Position numbers and translations under genes: made by a program. From assembly GCF_008711525.1 (NCBI RefSeq), contig NZ_VXKS01000011.1:1-64000 (forward strand): a stretch of DNA of 64,000 bases, written 5' to 3'. The notes beneath the pieces were generated by a model that saw only the letters and a list, made by a program, of their open reading frames with translations, did not search any database and was not told where the DNA came from. The stretch comes from Cysteiniphilum sp. JM-1 (lineage in GTDB: Bacteria > Pseudomonadota > Gammaproteobacteria > Francisellales > Francisellaceae). Positions 8,155-17,131 of the stretch are shown one piece after another (the stretch's first letter is position 1; every line of letters begins with the position of its first letter).

Positions 8155-8883
8155 ATGACGAAGAGTAATAACAAGGTTAATGAAACAAAAGAATTCCTAG
8201 ATGCTCTGCTGATTGGGCGCGATAACAATGCATTGGGTGAGTTTCTAACACCCGATTGTTTGGCTTTGACTGACTATGGTATTGCTTTTGGGCGTGATGA
8301 AATTGCCATGGATCTTTCTTTTTATTTTCAATCGGTTGATGTGAGATCATTGGATTTCTTACAGCAAGCGCATTGCGCCGATACCACTGTATTACAGTTT
8401 TCTGAAAACTGTGAGCATATTGGTGAGTTTTGCGGTATAGAAACCACAGGTAAGAAGTTTGTTTTTAATGCTTCAATTATGTTGCGTTGGCAAGAGGATA
8501 AAATCAAAGAATATTCGTTATCACCTGATATGGCAGGTGTTTTTGCGCAGATCACTGATGATAAAACAGCGGCGAAAACATTAGAGGCATTAAACGAATC
8601 AAATAGCCGTTGTTATGCAATGTTGGCAAAGCTGTATGTGTTAATTAACGCGCAAGGGCTTTATCTGACAAAGCAGCAAATTAAATGTCTGGCTTTGTAT
8701 TTTGAAGGCTATAGTACAGTTGTTAGTGCCAGAATATTGCAGTGTTCAGTTGGCACAGTACGCACACATATTCGTAATATTCAGGAGCTCTATCGCAGCC
8801 ATTTTTCAGGGAATATTGAAGCATGGTTTAAAAGCCATGGGTTATTTCAGAATATGCGCCGTTATGCGCGTTTATTACGATAA
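8155..8883 (+). CDS. LuxR-type regulator with N-terminal SnoaL/NTF2-like domain
   Basis: The protein is 242 aa. Residues about 10-125 look like a SnoaL/NTF2-fold cone: a first helix with FLDALLIGRD, then FLTPDCLALTDYGIAFGRDEIA, and beta strands ending FNASIMLRWQEDKI. Residues about 165-225 form a LuxR-type helix-turn-helix (LTKQQIKCLALYFEGYST, then SVGTVRTHIRNIQELY). NTF2-like domains often bind small hydrophobic ligands, so this is probably a ligand-responsive transcription factor; the ligand is unknown. A convergent methyltransferase abuts its end, and the dipeptidase gene is 16 nt upstream, so the two may be co-transcribed. An out-of-frame ATG at 8151 makes the choice of 8155 clear. Confidence 0.75.
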   Translation: MTKSNNKVNETKEFLDALLIGRDNNALGEFLTPDCLALTDYGIAFGRDEIAMDLSFYFQSVDVRSLDFLQQAHCADTTVLQFSENCEHIGEFCGIETTGKKFVFNASIMLRWQEDKIKEYSLSPDMAGVFAQITDDKTAAKTLEALNESNSRCYAMLAKLYVLINAQGLYLTKQQIKCLALYFEGYSTVVSARILQCSVGTVRTHIRNIQELYRSHFSGNIEAWFKSHGLFQNMRRYARLLR

Positions 8884-9639
8884 TTACAAGGGTTTATGAA
8901 AGCTAATAAAGGCAGGGTGAATGATTAGTGAGTAATGATTATCATCGACATATTTACGCTTAGCATAATCCATAACATCTACATTGAATGGCTCAATCCC
9001 TTTTTGTAGAAGGCCTTGATACATCTCATAGGTGAAGCTGTCCTCTAGGATTGAAAAGCGGCAAATTTGATACATTTCATCCAAGGTTGTTGTATTGTAA
9101 AAAGCATCAGTTATTTTGAGCTTATAGTTAATCTTATGCTTATTAGCAATTGCCTTGAGAAGCTTATAGCACTTATATTGTGGATTGTAACTTATGCATT
9201 TTTCATAGTGTTCACCCTTATTCGATGGCACGACAAACATGAGCACACCTCCCGGTGCGAGTGCTTTATACGCCTTTAATGCAAAAATTTCCCAGTCTTG
9301 TTCATCGACGTGATAGAGTACGTGAGAGCATAATATAAAGTTATACTGCTCAGATAATTTGACTTCTTGAAAAGTTTGATTGATCACGGTTAAGTCATCA
9401 ATTGACTTTAATAAACTTGCATAAGTAGGATTAGGTTCGATTGCTAGAGTGTTATTAAAGTGTGGCGAAATCTTTTTGGTAATTTTGCCCTCACCTGCCC
9501 CGATATCTAAAGAGCGATTGCAGTTGATAGTAGGTAAAATTTCTTTGGTGATATGGTCTATGATTTGCTTGGAATTATCATGTTTTTGTAAGATTTTATA
9601 AATATTAGCGTATTCTTCTGCTGTGTGTATGGTTGCCAT
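8884..9639 (-). CDS. Class I SAM-dependent methyltransferase
   Basis: The protein is 251 aa with a Rossmann methyltransferase core. RSLDIGAGEGKITKKI is motif I (SAM-binding), LAIEPNPTYASLL is motif II with its acidic residue, and FILCSHVLYHVDEQDWEIF together with ALAPGGVLMFVVPS are the post-motif strands. About 90 further residues carry no motif I recognise, so the substrate cannot be named. It ends one base after the stop of the convergent SnoaL-LuxR gene. A 192-bp gap with an inverted repeat separates it from the upstream POT transporter gene. Confidence 0.8.
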   Translation of the reverse strand: MATIHTAEEYANIYKILQKHDNSKQIIDHITKEILPTINCNRSLDIGAGEGKITKKISPHFNNTLAIEPNPTYASLLKSIDDLTVINQTFQEVKLSEQYNFILCSHVLYHVDEQDWEIFALKAYKALAPGGVLMFVVPSNKGEHYEKCISYNPQYKCYKLLKAIANKHKINYKLKITDAFYNTTTLDEMYQICRFSILEDSFTYEMYQGLLQKGIEPFNVDVMDYAKRKYVDDNHYSLIIHPAFISFHKPL

Positions 9640-9684
9640 TGTCTTACTCTGTGTGGTTTATTAGATTATAAAAATGTACGAGCG

Positions 9685-9719
9685 GCTTTTAAAGCGTATT
9701 ACCCCTTAGCTTTAAAAGC
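9685..9719 (-). repeat. 11-bp inverted repeat between methyltransferase and POT genes
   Basis: gcttttaaagc (9685-9695) and gctttaaaagc (9709-9719) are perfect inverted copies with a 13-nt spacer. Read on the minus strand the hairpin follows the transporter stop and is followed some 15 nt later by a short T-run, so a weak terminator is one reading. A regulator site upstream of the methyltransferase is another. Confidence 0.4.
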
Positions 9720-9831
9720 GCTGTACAATCGGCCCCACCGCAATATAGCTAGCATGTTCAAAGATTGCCTATGCTGTGGGAGATATTTTAAGCGTTCTAG
9801 TTTTATAAATGAATACTACAAAATTAAGGTA

Positions 9832-11229
9832 TTAATGTGATGTTCTCAAAAAGCGATTAATGAGGAATGTAATGATGCCAAAGGCAAGGCAAATAATAGC
9901 AATATACAAAAACACATGGCTATAGGCTTGATTGCTTAATAATAAATTCGTTTCTTTGCTATCGGTGACCGTTAATACAGATAGTTGCCCTGAGATGGCA
10001 ACGCCAAGTCCACTTGCAAATTCCCAAGAACCAAGTGCAAATCCTCGATTTTTTTCTTGAATATACTCCCCTACAGAGGCGCTACCATTAGGGTGTATTA
10101 GGATTTCTCCAAGACCTAAGAAGAAGAAAAATATAATAATCCAGAAAAAAGTGACCTGATTATGGAGTCCTGAAAAATATATTGAAACTGGGATTGCAGC
10201 ACCCGCAATTGCAGTCACAATAAGCCCAATAAGAAATTTTTGATCAAATGCATTGTGTTTGAGCTTGCGATACCAAAAATAACTCACGCCAATTGCGCAA
10301 ATAAACATGCTGATATACCAAAAAGTAATCACAGAACCTGCCGGATAGGTAAGCCCAAAAATTTGCCTGTTAAGATTGTACTGTGCGAAGAGTGTGATAT
10401 TTGTCTGTGACAAAGTAGCAATACTCCAATAGGCAACATTGATAAAACAAAATACCAGAAATTTTAAAATTCCCTTTCTTTGCTGTATGTTTTGCGCTTG
10501 GCTTGCAAGATACAAGAAGTATGCAATAAGTAACAATCCAGCAATATAAATAATGGTGACCGTGGCATGTGGTCTTTGCATGAGGTAGTGCACTATAACA
10601 AAGGTAAGCACAAAAACAACCAAGCTATATGTGTATTTGCTTAGTGAAATAATCTGTCTTGAAGCAGGGTAAATGTGTTGGAACGATATAAACAACACGA
10701 GTGAAATTACATTGTAGATTGCACCAATATAAAAGGCAGTTTGGTAACTAAAATAGTTGGCAATGAAGCCTGAGCTAAATGTTGCAATCATACCGCCTGT
10801 GGCAAGGCTTATATAGGCAACAGTAAAGTAGTATGAGCGTTTCGTGTTATGCTCTGGAAAGCAGCTATGCAATAATTTCCAAATGCTAGGCAAGTAAAAT
10901 GCGCCACCAATGGCAATGCAGCTTAAACTCGTGACAAGTAAAGGCTCGCCAAACTGTGCTAAGGCAAAAAAGCCAAAAATACTAAAAAGCTGTCCAATAA
11001 TCAGCGTGCGCTTTGCATCTAAGAGCTTGTCAGCAACAATACCTGCTATCAGTGGCAAGCAATAAAAAAGCGAAAAAAGTGCGGTGTTGAGCATATATGC
11101 TTCGCTTTCACTAACCTTGAGTGAAAGCGTTAAATACAACACGGTTAAACTAAACATAACACCTGTGCTCATCGTTTGAAACAGGGTGATGAAAAACGTT
11201 AGTGTGACGGGCTTATTTTTAATTAACAT
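9832..11229 (-). CDS. POT-family (proton-dependent oligopeptide) MFS transporter, divergent
   Basis: The protein is 465 aa with about 12-14 membrane segments. The loop LPLIAGIVADKLLDAKRTLIIG fits the POT motif (G-G-x-x-A-D-x-x-x-G-x-x-x-T/R), and FLGLGEILIHPNGSASVGEYI followed by RGFALGSWEFASGLG fits the second POT signature. Canonical peptide symporters carry E-x-x-E-R in helix 1; here that stretch reads FQTMSTGVMFSLTVLY, with no acidic residue or Arg. Proton coupling or substrate may therefore differ from di/tripeptide transport. A good Shine-Dalgarno AAGGAG precedes the ATG. It is one of three successive minus-strand MFS genes. Confidence 0.75.
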   Translation of the reverse strand: MLIKNKPVTLTFFITLFQTMSTGVMFSLTVLYLTLSLKVSESEAYMLNTALFSLFYCLPLIAGIVADKLLDAKRTLIIGQLFSIFGFFALAQFGEPLLVTSLSCIAIGGAFYLPSIWKLLHSCFPEHNTKRSYYFTVAYISLATGGMIATFSSGFIANYFSYQTAFYIGAIYNVISLVLFISFQHIYPASRQIISLSKYTYSLVVFVLTFVIVHYLMQRPHATVTIIYIAGLLLIAYFLYLASQAQNIQQRKGILKFLVFCFINVAYWSIATLSQTNITLFAQYNLNRQIFGLTYPAGSVITFWYISMFICAIGVSYFWYRKLKHNAFDQKFLIGLIVTAIAGAAIPVSIYFSGLHNQVTFFWIIIFFFFLGLGEILIHPNGSASVGEYIQEKNRGFALGSWEFASGLGVAISGQLSVLTVTDSKETNLLLSNQAYSHVFLYIAIICLAFGIITFLINRFLRTSH

Positions 11230-11316
11230 ATAAAATCTCCTTATTTTCTCCCTTTTAGGAAGGGGTATAGTACGTTAAATTCAAAGCAAATCGTTAGTAA
11301 ATAAATATAACTTATG

Positions 11317-12537
11317 TTATTTGTCTAGTTTGACGACTAATCCTGCGATTAAAATACTCACCGCCGCTAGATACAGAGGAAGTAATAAGTAGAATGTTGT
11401 AAATAAGCCAAGGGTAAAGGCGTTGATTGCCCAAGCAATACCAAATACAGAAGTAGTGCCTCCCATGATGGCGCCTTGTTCATGACCCTCAACTTTGCTG
11501 GCAATGACTGATAATAAGGCAGTATAAAAGATGATTTCTAATAGCGCGCCAATAAATGCGCTGATAATCATTGAGCTTGGGCTTAAGAAAAAGGTGCAAA
11601 GTGCAATCAATATCGCGATAATGGTGCCACTTAATAGCATCGCAAGATGATTGTTAAGGCGTTTAAGCACAACGTTTTGAAAGTAAAGTGTTGAAAAGGC
11701 AAAACCTAAACTCATGATCACAAAAACAAAACCAATGCTGGCTGGTTCAAATTGGAATGCTTGCGCTAATACAAGTGGTAAACCTTGGGCGTAGTAGCCC
11801 CAACCGATTTGCAACATCAAAAAGGCTAATGCAAGTATTTTGACACGCTTGTCGCTAAACATTACTTTAAAACTGAAGATAAGACTTATCAGCTTAAGTT
11901 TTTGCTCTTTAATACGATTGGTGTAGGTTTCAGGTAGCAAGAAACAAACACTTAATAGATTGACCACAGAAAGTCCTGCGCCAAACCAAAATGGCAGTGT
12001 AATGGCTTGATATTCCGTTTGCGATAATAAACCAACAGCTGTTGTTATAAGTGGTCCAAAGACAAAACCAATAGAGGCGGAAAGCGTGATTAAACTTAGG
12101 TTTTTAACACGATTATTCTCGTTAGAAATATCCAAGATAACTGCTTGCGCAATACTAAAACTGCCACCAAAAAATCCGCAAATAAAACGGCTTAACATGA
12201 AAATGCTTAATGAGCCTAACGCTAAAGCGCTTACGGATAATAGATAAGCAACAATCGTGCCAGCTAGTGAGACGATGATCATCAGCTTACGCCCATATTT
12301 ATCAGAGAGTCTGCCGATAATCGCACTACCAATAAAGATCCCCAAAGGCCATACTGCCATGGATAGACCATAATAAAAATTGCGTAGCGAATCAGCTGTG
12401 TTAACCCCAAAAAATGGGCTTTGTTTTGACATCATGATTTCAGGAATGACGGGGAAAACAAGTCCCACACCCATGACATCAATAACAATCGTCAACATCA
12501 ATATGGCGACTAATAGGCGGTTGTTAACCGGTTTCAT
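11317..12537 (-). CDS. MFS transporter, DHA1/TetA-like
   Basis: The protein is 406 aa with 12 predicted membrane segments. The DHA1 motif A between helices 2 and 3 is GRLSDKYGRKLMIIV, and helix 1 has DVMGVGLVFPVIPEIM, a motif typical of TetA/multidrug proton antiporters. LSRFICGFFGGSFSIAQAVI corresponds to motif B with its Arg. I preferred the ATG at 12537 over 12549 because GGAG lies 6 nt before it and falls inside the longer version. Probable role: proton-driven export of a drug or metabolite; the substrate cannot be assigned. It is separated by about 90 bp from the POT-like gene and by 119 bp from the MHS transporter. Confidence 0.82.
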   Translation of the reverse strand: MKPVNNRLLVAILMLTIVIDVMGVGLVFPVIPEIMMSKQSPFFGVNTADSLRNFYYGLSMAVWPLGIFIGSAIIGRLSDKYGRKLMIIVSLAGTIVAYLLSVSALALGSLSIFMLSRFICGFFGGSFSIAQAVILDISNENNRVKNLSLITLSASIGFVFGPLITTAVGLLSQTEYQAITLPFWFGAGLSVVNLLSVCFLLPETYTNRIKEQKLKLISLIFSFKVMFSDKRVKILALAFLMLQIGWGYYAQGLPLVLAQAFQFEPASIGFVFVIMSLGFAFSTLYFQNVVLKRLNNHLAMLLSGTIIAILIALCTFFLSPSSMIISAFIGALLEIIFYTALLSVIASKVEGHEQGAIMGGTTSVFGIAWAINAFTLGLFTTFYLLLPLYLAAVSILIAGLVVKLDK

Positions 12538-12656
12538 TGATAACTCCAAATATTCAGATAGTACTTAGTCAAGCAGCGAAGTGCATACTTGTTTATATAG
12601 TTAGCGAGCCACTTTAGAGTGTTGGCAGATAAACTGCAATTAAAATGATCGGCTTT

Positions 12657-13949
12657 TTAAGCCTTCATGTGTTTTCTGGCAATCGTTAAGGCAATCAAAG
12701 AAATAATGGCAGCAAAGGAAATATAAACACCAGGAATCCATGTGATCATCGTTGTGTTAATGAGATAGATGACAAACAATGCTGCACTGCCACCAAAAAT
12801 CCCAAAGCCTATATTATAACTGATTGATAACGCGGTATAACGCGCATTGACTGTGAATAAATGACTAAGCATACCCATTACAGGACCGATAAAAGCAGCT
12901 CCTACAATGGCAAAAATAATTTGTGCCAGAATAAAAATCGAAGTATGTAGTGACATTAGCCAATAGAGTAATGGTGAGAGGAAAAGCAAAATAACCGCCG
13001 CCGTTGCCATGACCTTGTAAAAGCCAATTTGATCAGCAACATAGCCCCAAAAAACGGTGAAAACAGATAAGATGATCATGCCAATGGCATTGATTTCAAG
13101 TGCGTGACTTAGCTCAATATTAAGGTAAGTATGCGCATAGGTTGGCATAAAGATAAATAGCTGATAGACGATTAATGGCGTTAGCCAACAAATGAAAATA
13201 CCAAGTAGCATGCCAAATTTTTGTGTTTTAAATGCTTCAATAATTGGATTCTTTGGTAGGGCATTGTGTGCTTTGAGTTTTTTAAACTGTGGAGTCTCGC
13301 TGGTGTGCGTTTTAAGGTAATAGCCTAAGATGGCAACAAAAATCCCTAAGATAAAAGGGATGCGCCATCCCCAACTGGCAAGTTGTTTATCACTTAAAAT
13401 AGCCGTTAATAGCGCGCCAACTGCTGATGCCAGTAGCATGCCAACAAATGCGCCAGTAAAGGTGATGCCAGCACCTAGGTAACGGCGATTACTGCCTATA
13501 TGCTCATTGATGAAAACGGCAGATCCGGTAAACTGTCCGCCAACACTTAAGCCTTGGAGCATGCGCACAAGAATAAGCACAATGGGTGCGATAACACCAA
13601 TGTGTTCATAGGTTGGCATAATGCCCATGATGACAGTCGGTAAGCCAATTAAAATAACCGCAATAGAGACAGTTTTTTGTCGTCCATATTTATCGCCAAA
13701 GTAACCAAAAACAAGCGCCCCTAATGGACGCATCAAAAAGCCTGCAGCAAAGGCACCATAAACAGCTAAAACGGAAACAAGCTGATTGTCAGAAGGGAAA
13801 AACAAGGGCGCTAAGAAGGGTGCGCAAAAGGCATAAACAACAAATTCATACCATTCTGAAACGCTTCCGCAGAAGCTAGCAACAATATTTTTCGTGCGCG
13901 AGATTTCTTTTTCTTTAGGCGAGACTTGAGAAAGAGGTTGTGATGACAT
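12657..13949 (-). CDS. MFS transporter of the metabolite:H+ symporter (ProP/ShiA-like) family
   Basis: The protein is 430 aa with 12 membrane segments. The N-terminus GSVSEWYEFVVYAF is the MHS family signature, normally containing W-Y-D/E in helix 1. GYFGDKYGRQKTVSIAV is the cytosolic MFS loop and LVRMLQGLSVGGQFTGSAV follows in helix 4. MHS members import osmolytes, dicarboxylates, shikimate or similar compounds with protons. A 44-residue longer ORF exists, but AGGAG 9 nt before the ATG at 13949 fixes this start. The substrate is not inferable. prfB diverges upstream. Confidence 0.85.
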   Translation of the reverse strand: MSSQPLSQVSPKEKEISRTKNIVASFCGSVSEWYEFVVYAFCAPFLAPLFFPSDNQLVSVLAVYGAFAAGFLMRPLGALVFGYFGDKYGRQKTVSIAVILIGLPTVIMGIMPTYEHIGVIAPIVLILVRMLQGLSVGGQFTGSAVFINEHIGSNRRYLGAGITFTGAFVGMLLASAVGALLTAILSDKQLASWGWRIPFILGIFVAILGYYLKTHTSETPQFKKLKAHNALPKNPIIEAFKTQKFGMLLGIFICWLTPLIVYQLFIFMPTYAHTYLNIELSHALEINAIGMIILSVFTVFWGYVADQIGFYKVMATAAVILLFLSPLLYWLMSLHTSIFILAQIIFAIVGAAFIGPVMGMLSHLFTVNARYTALSISYNIGFGIFGGSAALFVIYLINTTMITWIPGVYISFAAIISLIALTIARKHMKA

Positions 13950-14134
13950 AATGGCAATCTCCTTTGCTTGCGATGCATTTAGATACAATAAAATACACTT
14001 TTTTACGTCATTATAGAACAAAATAGCAATTGAGCTATGCTTAAACTGTGCAAAGGGAAAAACAATTCGCAGCTGAGTCAAGCTTATGCTAGAATATCGA
14101 CCACTTTAACGCCAATCAAATAAAATTTTCTGTA

Positions 14135-15230
14135 ATGGAAGTAAATAGCTATAAAACACAATTAAAAGAGATGGCAATGCGCTTAGATACACTTCGGGGG
14201 TATCTTTGACTTTGCCCATAAAAAAGAGCGTTTAGACGAGGTATTAATGGAGTTGGAAAATCCAGAGATTTGGAATGATCCAGAGAATGCGCAAACGCTA
14301 GGTAAAGAAAAAACAGCACTTGAAGTGGTTGTTAATAATGTCTTAACGCTTGATAAGGGAATTACTGATGCGCTAGAGATGATTGAATTTGCGCAAGAAG
14401 CTGATGATGAGAGCATCTTGCAAGAGGTGATCACCGAAATTGATCATTTGGAATCTGCGTTAGCTAAGCTTGAGTTTATGCGTATGTTTAATAACCCAAT
14501 GGATCCAAATGATGCGTTTTTGGATGTGCAATCTGGCTCGGGAGGCACTGAAGCGCAAGATTGGGCGCAAATGCTTATGCGTATGTATCTACGTTGGGGT
14601 GAGGCGCATGGCTTGAAAACAGAGCTCATTGAAGTCTCAGATGGCGATGTTGCAGGCATTAAGAGCTGTACGATTCGTTTTGAAGGTGAGTACGCCTATG
14701 GTTGGCTTAGGACTGAGACGGGTGTACATCGTTTGGTGCGTAAGTCACCGTTTGACTCAGGCAATCGTCGTCATACGTCATTTGCATCGGTTTTTGTCTC
14801 CCCTGAGGTGAGTGACGATATCGAGATTGAGATTAACCCCGCGGATTTGCGCATTGATACGTATCGCGCGTCAGGTGCCGGTGGGCAGCATGTCAACCGT
14901 ACAGATTCAGCGGTAAGAATTACGCATGAGCCATCAGGTATTGTCGTGCAATGTCAGAATGATCGCTCACAACATAAAAACAAAGATCAAGCGATGAAGC
15001 AGCTAAAATCAAAGTTATATGAGCTAGAGATGCACAAGCGCAATGCTGAAAAGCAAGCGCTTGAAGAGTCTAAATCAGATATTGGTTGGGGCAGCCAAAT
15101 TCGCTCTTATGTACTTGATCAATCAAGAATTAAGGACTTAAGAACCTCTGTAGAGAATACCAACACACAGGCAGTGCTTGACGGTGATTTAGATAAATTT
15201 ATCGAAGCCAGCTTGAAAATGGGTTTGTGA
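14135..15230 (+). CDS. prfB: Peptide chain release factor 2 (programmed +1 frameshift)
   Basis: RF2 terminates translation at UGA and UAA. The gene starts at ATG 14135; 24 codons later an in-frame TGA (14207-14209) must be bypassed by +1 slippage to reach the main frame, giving 364 aa, close to the usual 365. The joined sequence reads [15 protein letters not shown], the normal RF2 N-terminus. The stop-codon recognition motif SPF is present in [10 protein letters not shown], and GGQ is present in [10 protein letters not shown]. The slippage site is the standard autoregulatory device: low RF2 favours frameshifting. lysS follows 144 nt later, the usual prfB-lysS arrangement. Confidence 0.97.
14196..14209 (+). 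promoter_or_regulatory. prfB programmed +1 frameshift site
   Basis: The sequence gggggtatctttga includes a G-rich SD-like element directly ahead of the slippery CTT and the in-frame TGA. The base after TGA is C, which makes for poor termination. This matches the classical RF2 site (GGGGG-TAT-CTT-TGA-C). Confidence 0.95.
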
Positions 15231-15282
15231 TAGCCAGATTACTAAAATTGGCATGATACACCATAGGAGCGTGTTGCACATA

Positions 15283-15336
15283 ATGTAGCGGGGCGTATTG
15301 AAAATGATGTAGCGTAGGGGCGTATCGAATACGCCC
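15283..15336 (+). repeat. Imperfect tandem repeat ending in an 8-bp hairpin
   Basis: atgtagcg occurs at 15283 and again at 15307, each followed shortly by gggcgtat. The second copy continues into a perfect hairpin, gggcgtat / cga / atacgccc (15318-15336). It lies in the prfB-lysS gap. It has no T-run, so it looks like a small dispersed repeat rather than a terminator. Confidence 0.5.
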
Positions 15337-15374
15337 TTAAATAAAGATTAAAATAAAAAATTGGAATAACAGCC

Positions 15375-16913
15375 ATGACAGAACAAGTTCAAGATCAAGT
15401 GATGACAAAAGAAGAAGCGCAAATCGAAGAAAATAATCAGATTCAAGTGCGCAAAGAAAAGCTTAAAGAGCATACCGAATCAAATAATGGTATTGCGTTT
15501 GCTAATGATTTCAAACCCAATGCCGCAGCAGCATGCCTGCAAGCACGATATGGCAAGATCGAAAAAGCAGAGTTAGAGGCTTTGACAGATAAGCCAACAG
15601 TAAAAATTGCTGGGCGTATTATGCTTAAGCGTGTGATGGGTAAAGCATCATTTATCACGTTGCAAGATATGTCTGGTCGTATTCAAGCGTATATTCGCAA
15701 AAATGATTTAGCCGAAGGCGAGTATGATCGCTTTAACGCGCATTGGGACTTGGGTGATATTGTTGGTGTTGAGGGCATATTATTTAAGACCAATACCGGC
15801 GAATTATCGGTGCATGCAACGAGCATTAAGTTATTAACCAAATCAATCCGCCCATTGCCTGATAAGTTTCATGGGTTATCCGATCAAGAAACGCGTTATC
15901 GCCAACGCTATGTTGATTTGATGACTAATAGTGAGAGTCGTAAAGTATTTCAGACGCGCTCTAAAATGATTCAATTTATTCGCCGCTATTTTGATGAACA
16001 TCGCTTTATGGAAGTCGAAACGCCAATGATGCACGTGATTCCAGGGGGCGCTTCAGCAAAACCTTTTGCAACACATCACAATGCACTAGATATGCCGCTT
16101 TATTTGCGTATCGCACCTGAGCTTTACTTAAAGCGTTTGGTTGTCGGTGGTTTCGATCGCGTGTATGAGATTAATCGTAACTTCAGAAATGAAGGTTTAT
16201 CAACGCGCCATAACCCTGAATTTACCATGATTGAGTTTTACCAAGCCTATGCTGACTATAAAGATTTGATGGATTTAACCGAAGATTTATTGCGCAAGAT
16301 GGCGATAGAAGTCTTGGGTACAACAGATATTCATTATCAAGGTCAGGATTATGATTTGGCACAACCATTTGTGCGTATGAGTATGTTTGACTCAATTTTA
16401 CATTTTAATCAAGAGATTACTAAAGAGCAGTTGAGTGATTTTGACCAAGCGGTAGCAATTGCTAAAAAGCTAGGCATTAAAGTCGAATCACACTACGGTT
16501 TAGGTAAAGTACAAACAGAGATTTTTGAAGAAACGGTTGAGCATCGTTTGATTCAACCAACCTTTATTACCGAGTATCCAGCCGAGGTTTCACCATTGGC
16601 GCGTCGCAATGATGATAATCCTTTTATTACCGATCGTTTTGAGTTCTTTATTGGTGGGCGTGAGATTGCCAATGGTTTCTCTGAGTTAAATGATGCAGAA
16701 GATCAGGCAGAGCGCTTTAAGGCGCAAGTTGCAGCAAAAGATGCAGGGGACGATGAAGCGATGTTTTATGACGCGGATTATATCCGTGCTTTAGAGTATG
16801 GTTTAGCACCTACCGCAGGTGAGGGTATTGGCATTGATAGATTAGTGATGTTTTTCACCAATAGCGCATCGATTCGTGATGTGATCTTATTCCCGCACAT
16901 GCGCCCGGAATAG
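15375..16913 (+). CDS. lysS: Lysyl-tRNA synthetase, class II
   Basis: The 512-aa enzyme charges tRNA-Lys. An OB-fold anticodon-binding domain (about 75-180; [26 protein letters not shown]) precedes the class II catalytic core. Motif 2 is [20 protein letters not shown] and motif 3 is [11 protein letters not shown] near the C-terminus. The first 40 residues are a Glu/Gln-rich extension common in the family. The start ATG has only a weak Shine-Dalgarno. It follows prfB, as in many gammaproteobacteria. Confidence 0.97.
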   Translation: MTEQVQDQVMTKEEAQIEENNQIQVRKEKLKEHTESNNGIAFANDFKPNAAAACLQARYGKIEKAELEALTDKPTVKIAGRIMLKRVMGKASFITLQDMSGRIQAYIRKNDLAEGEYDRFNAHWDLGDIVGVEGILFKTNTGELSVHATSIKLLTKSIRPLPDKFHGLSDQETRYRQRYVDLMTNSESRKVFQTRSKMIQFIRRYFDEHRFMEVETPMMHVIPGGASAKPFATHHNALDMPLYLRIAPELYLKRLVVGGFDRVYEINRNFRNEGLSTRHNPEFTMIEFYQAYADYKDLMDLTEDLLRKMAIEVLGTTDIHYQGQDYDLAQPFVRMSMFDSILHFNQEITKEQLSDFDQAVAIAKKLGIKVESHYGLGKVQTEIFEETVEHRLIQPTFITEYPAEVSPLARRNDDNPFITDRFEFFIGGREIANGFSELNDAEDQAERFKAQVAAKDAGDDEAMFYDADYIRALEYGLAPTAGEGIGIDRLVMFFTNSASIRDVILFPHMRPE

Positions 16914-16936
16914 CGCCAAGTTTAAGAGGTGATGTT

Positions 16937-17131
16937 ATGACGGTAGCAGAAAAATGGGAAGCACAAGGGATTGCAAAGGGTATGCAGCAAGGAGCGCGTT
17001 TGAAGGCAGAAGAAACTGCATGCAAAATGTTGCATAAAGGCTATGCGATTGATGATGTTTATGAAATAACAGGTCTTGATCAAAAAGATGTTATTGAACT
17101 AAAGGAGTGCATCAAAAATACACGTCATTGA
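16937..17131 (+). CDS. Small protein resembling the C-terminal tail of Rpn/PDDEXK-type nucleases
   Basis: The protein is 64 aa. It starts with a charged helical stretch (EKWEAQGIAKGMQQGARLKAEE) and ends with MLHKGYAIDDVYEITGLD, the pattern that closes Rpn (recombination-promoting nuclease, transposase_31) family proteins. No nuclease domain lies upstream, where lysS ends 24 nt earlier. AGAGGTGA precedes the ATG, so it may still be translated. It is probably a remnant of a larger gene or a stand-alone tail domain. Its end overlaps the convergent HAD gene by 20 bp. Confidence 0.55.
   Translation: MTVAEKWEAQGIAKGMQQGARLKAEETACKMLHKGYAIDDVYEITGLDQKDVIELKECIKNTRH

Noticed and set aside
14247-15230. 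prfB starting at 14247
   Set aside because: The conserved RF2 N-terminus and the frameshift site upstream show that the true start is 14135.
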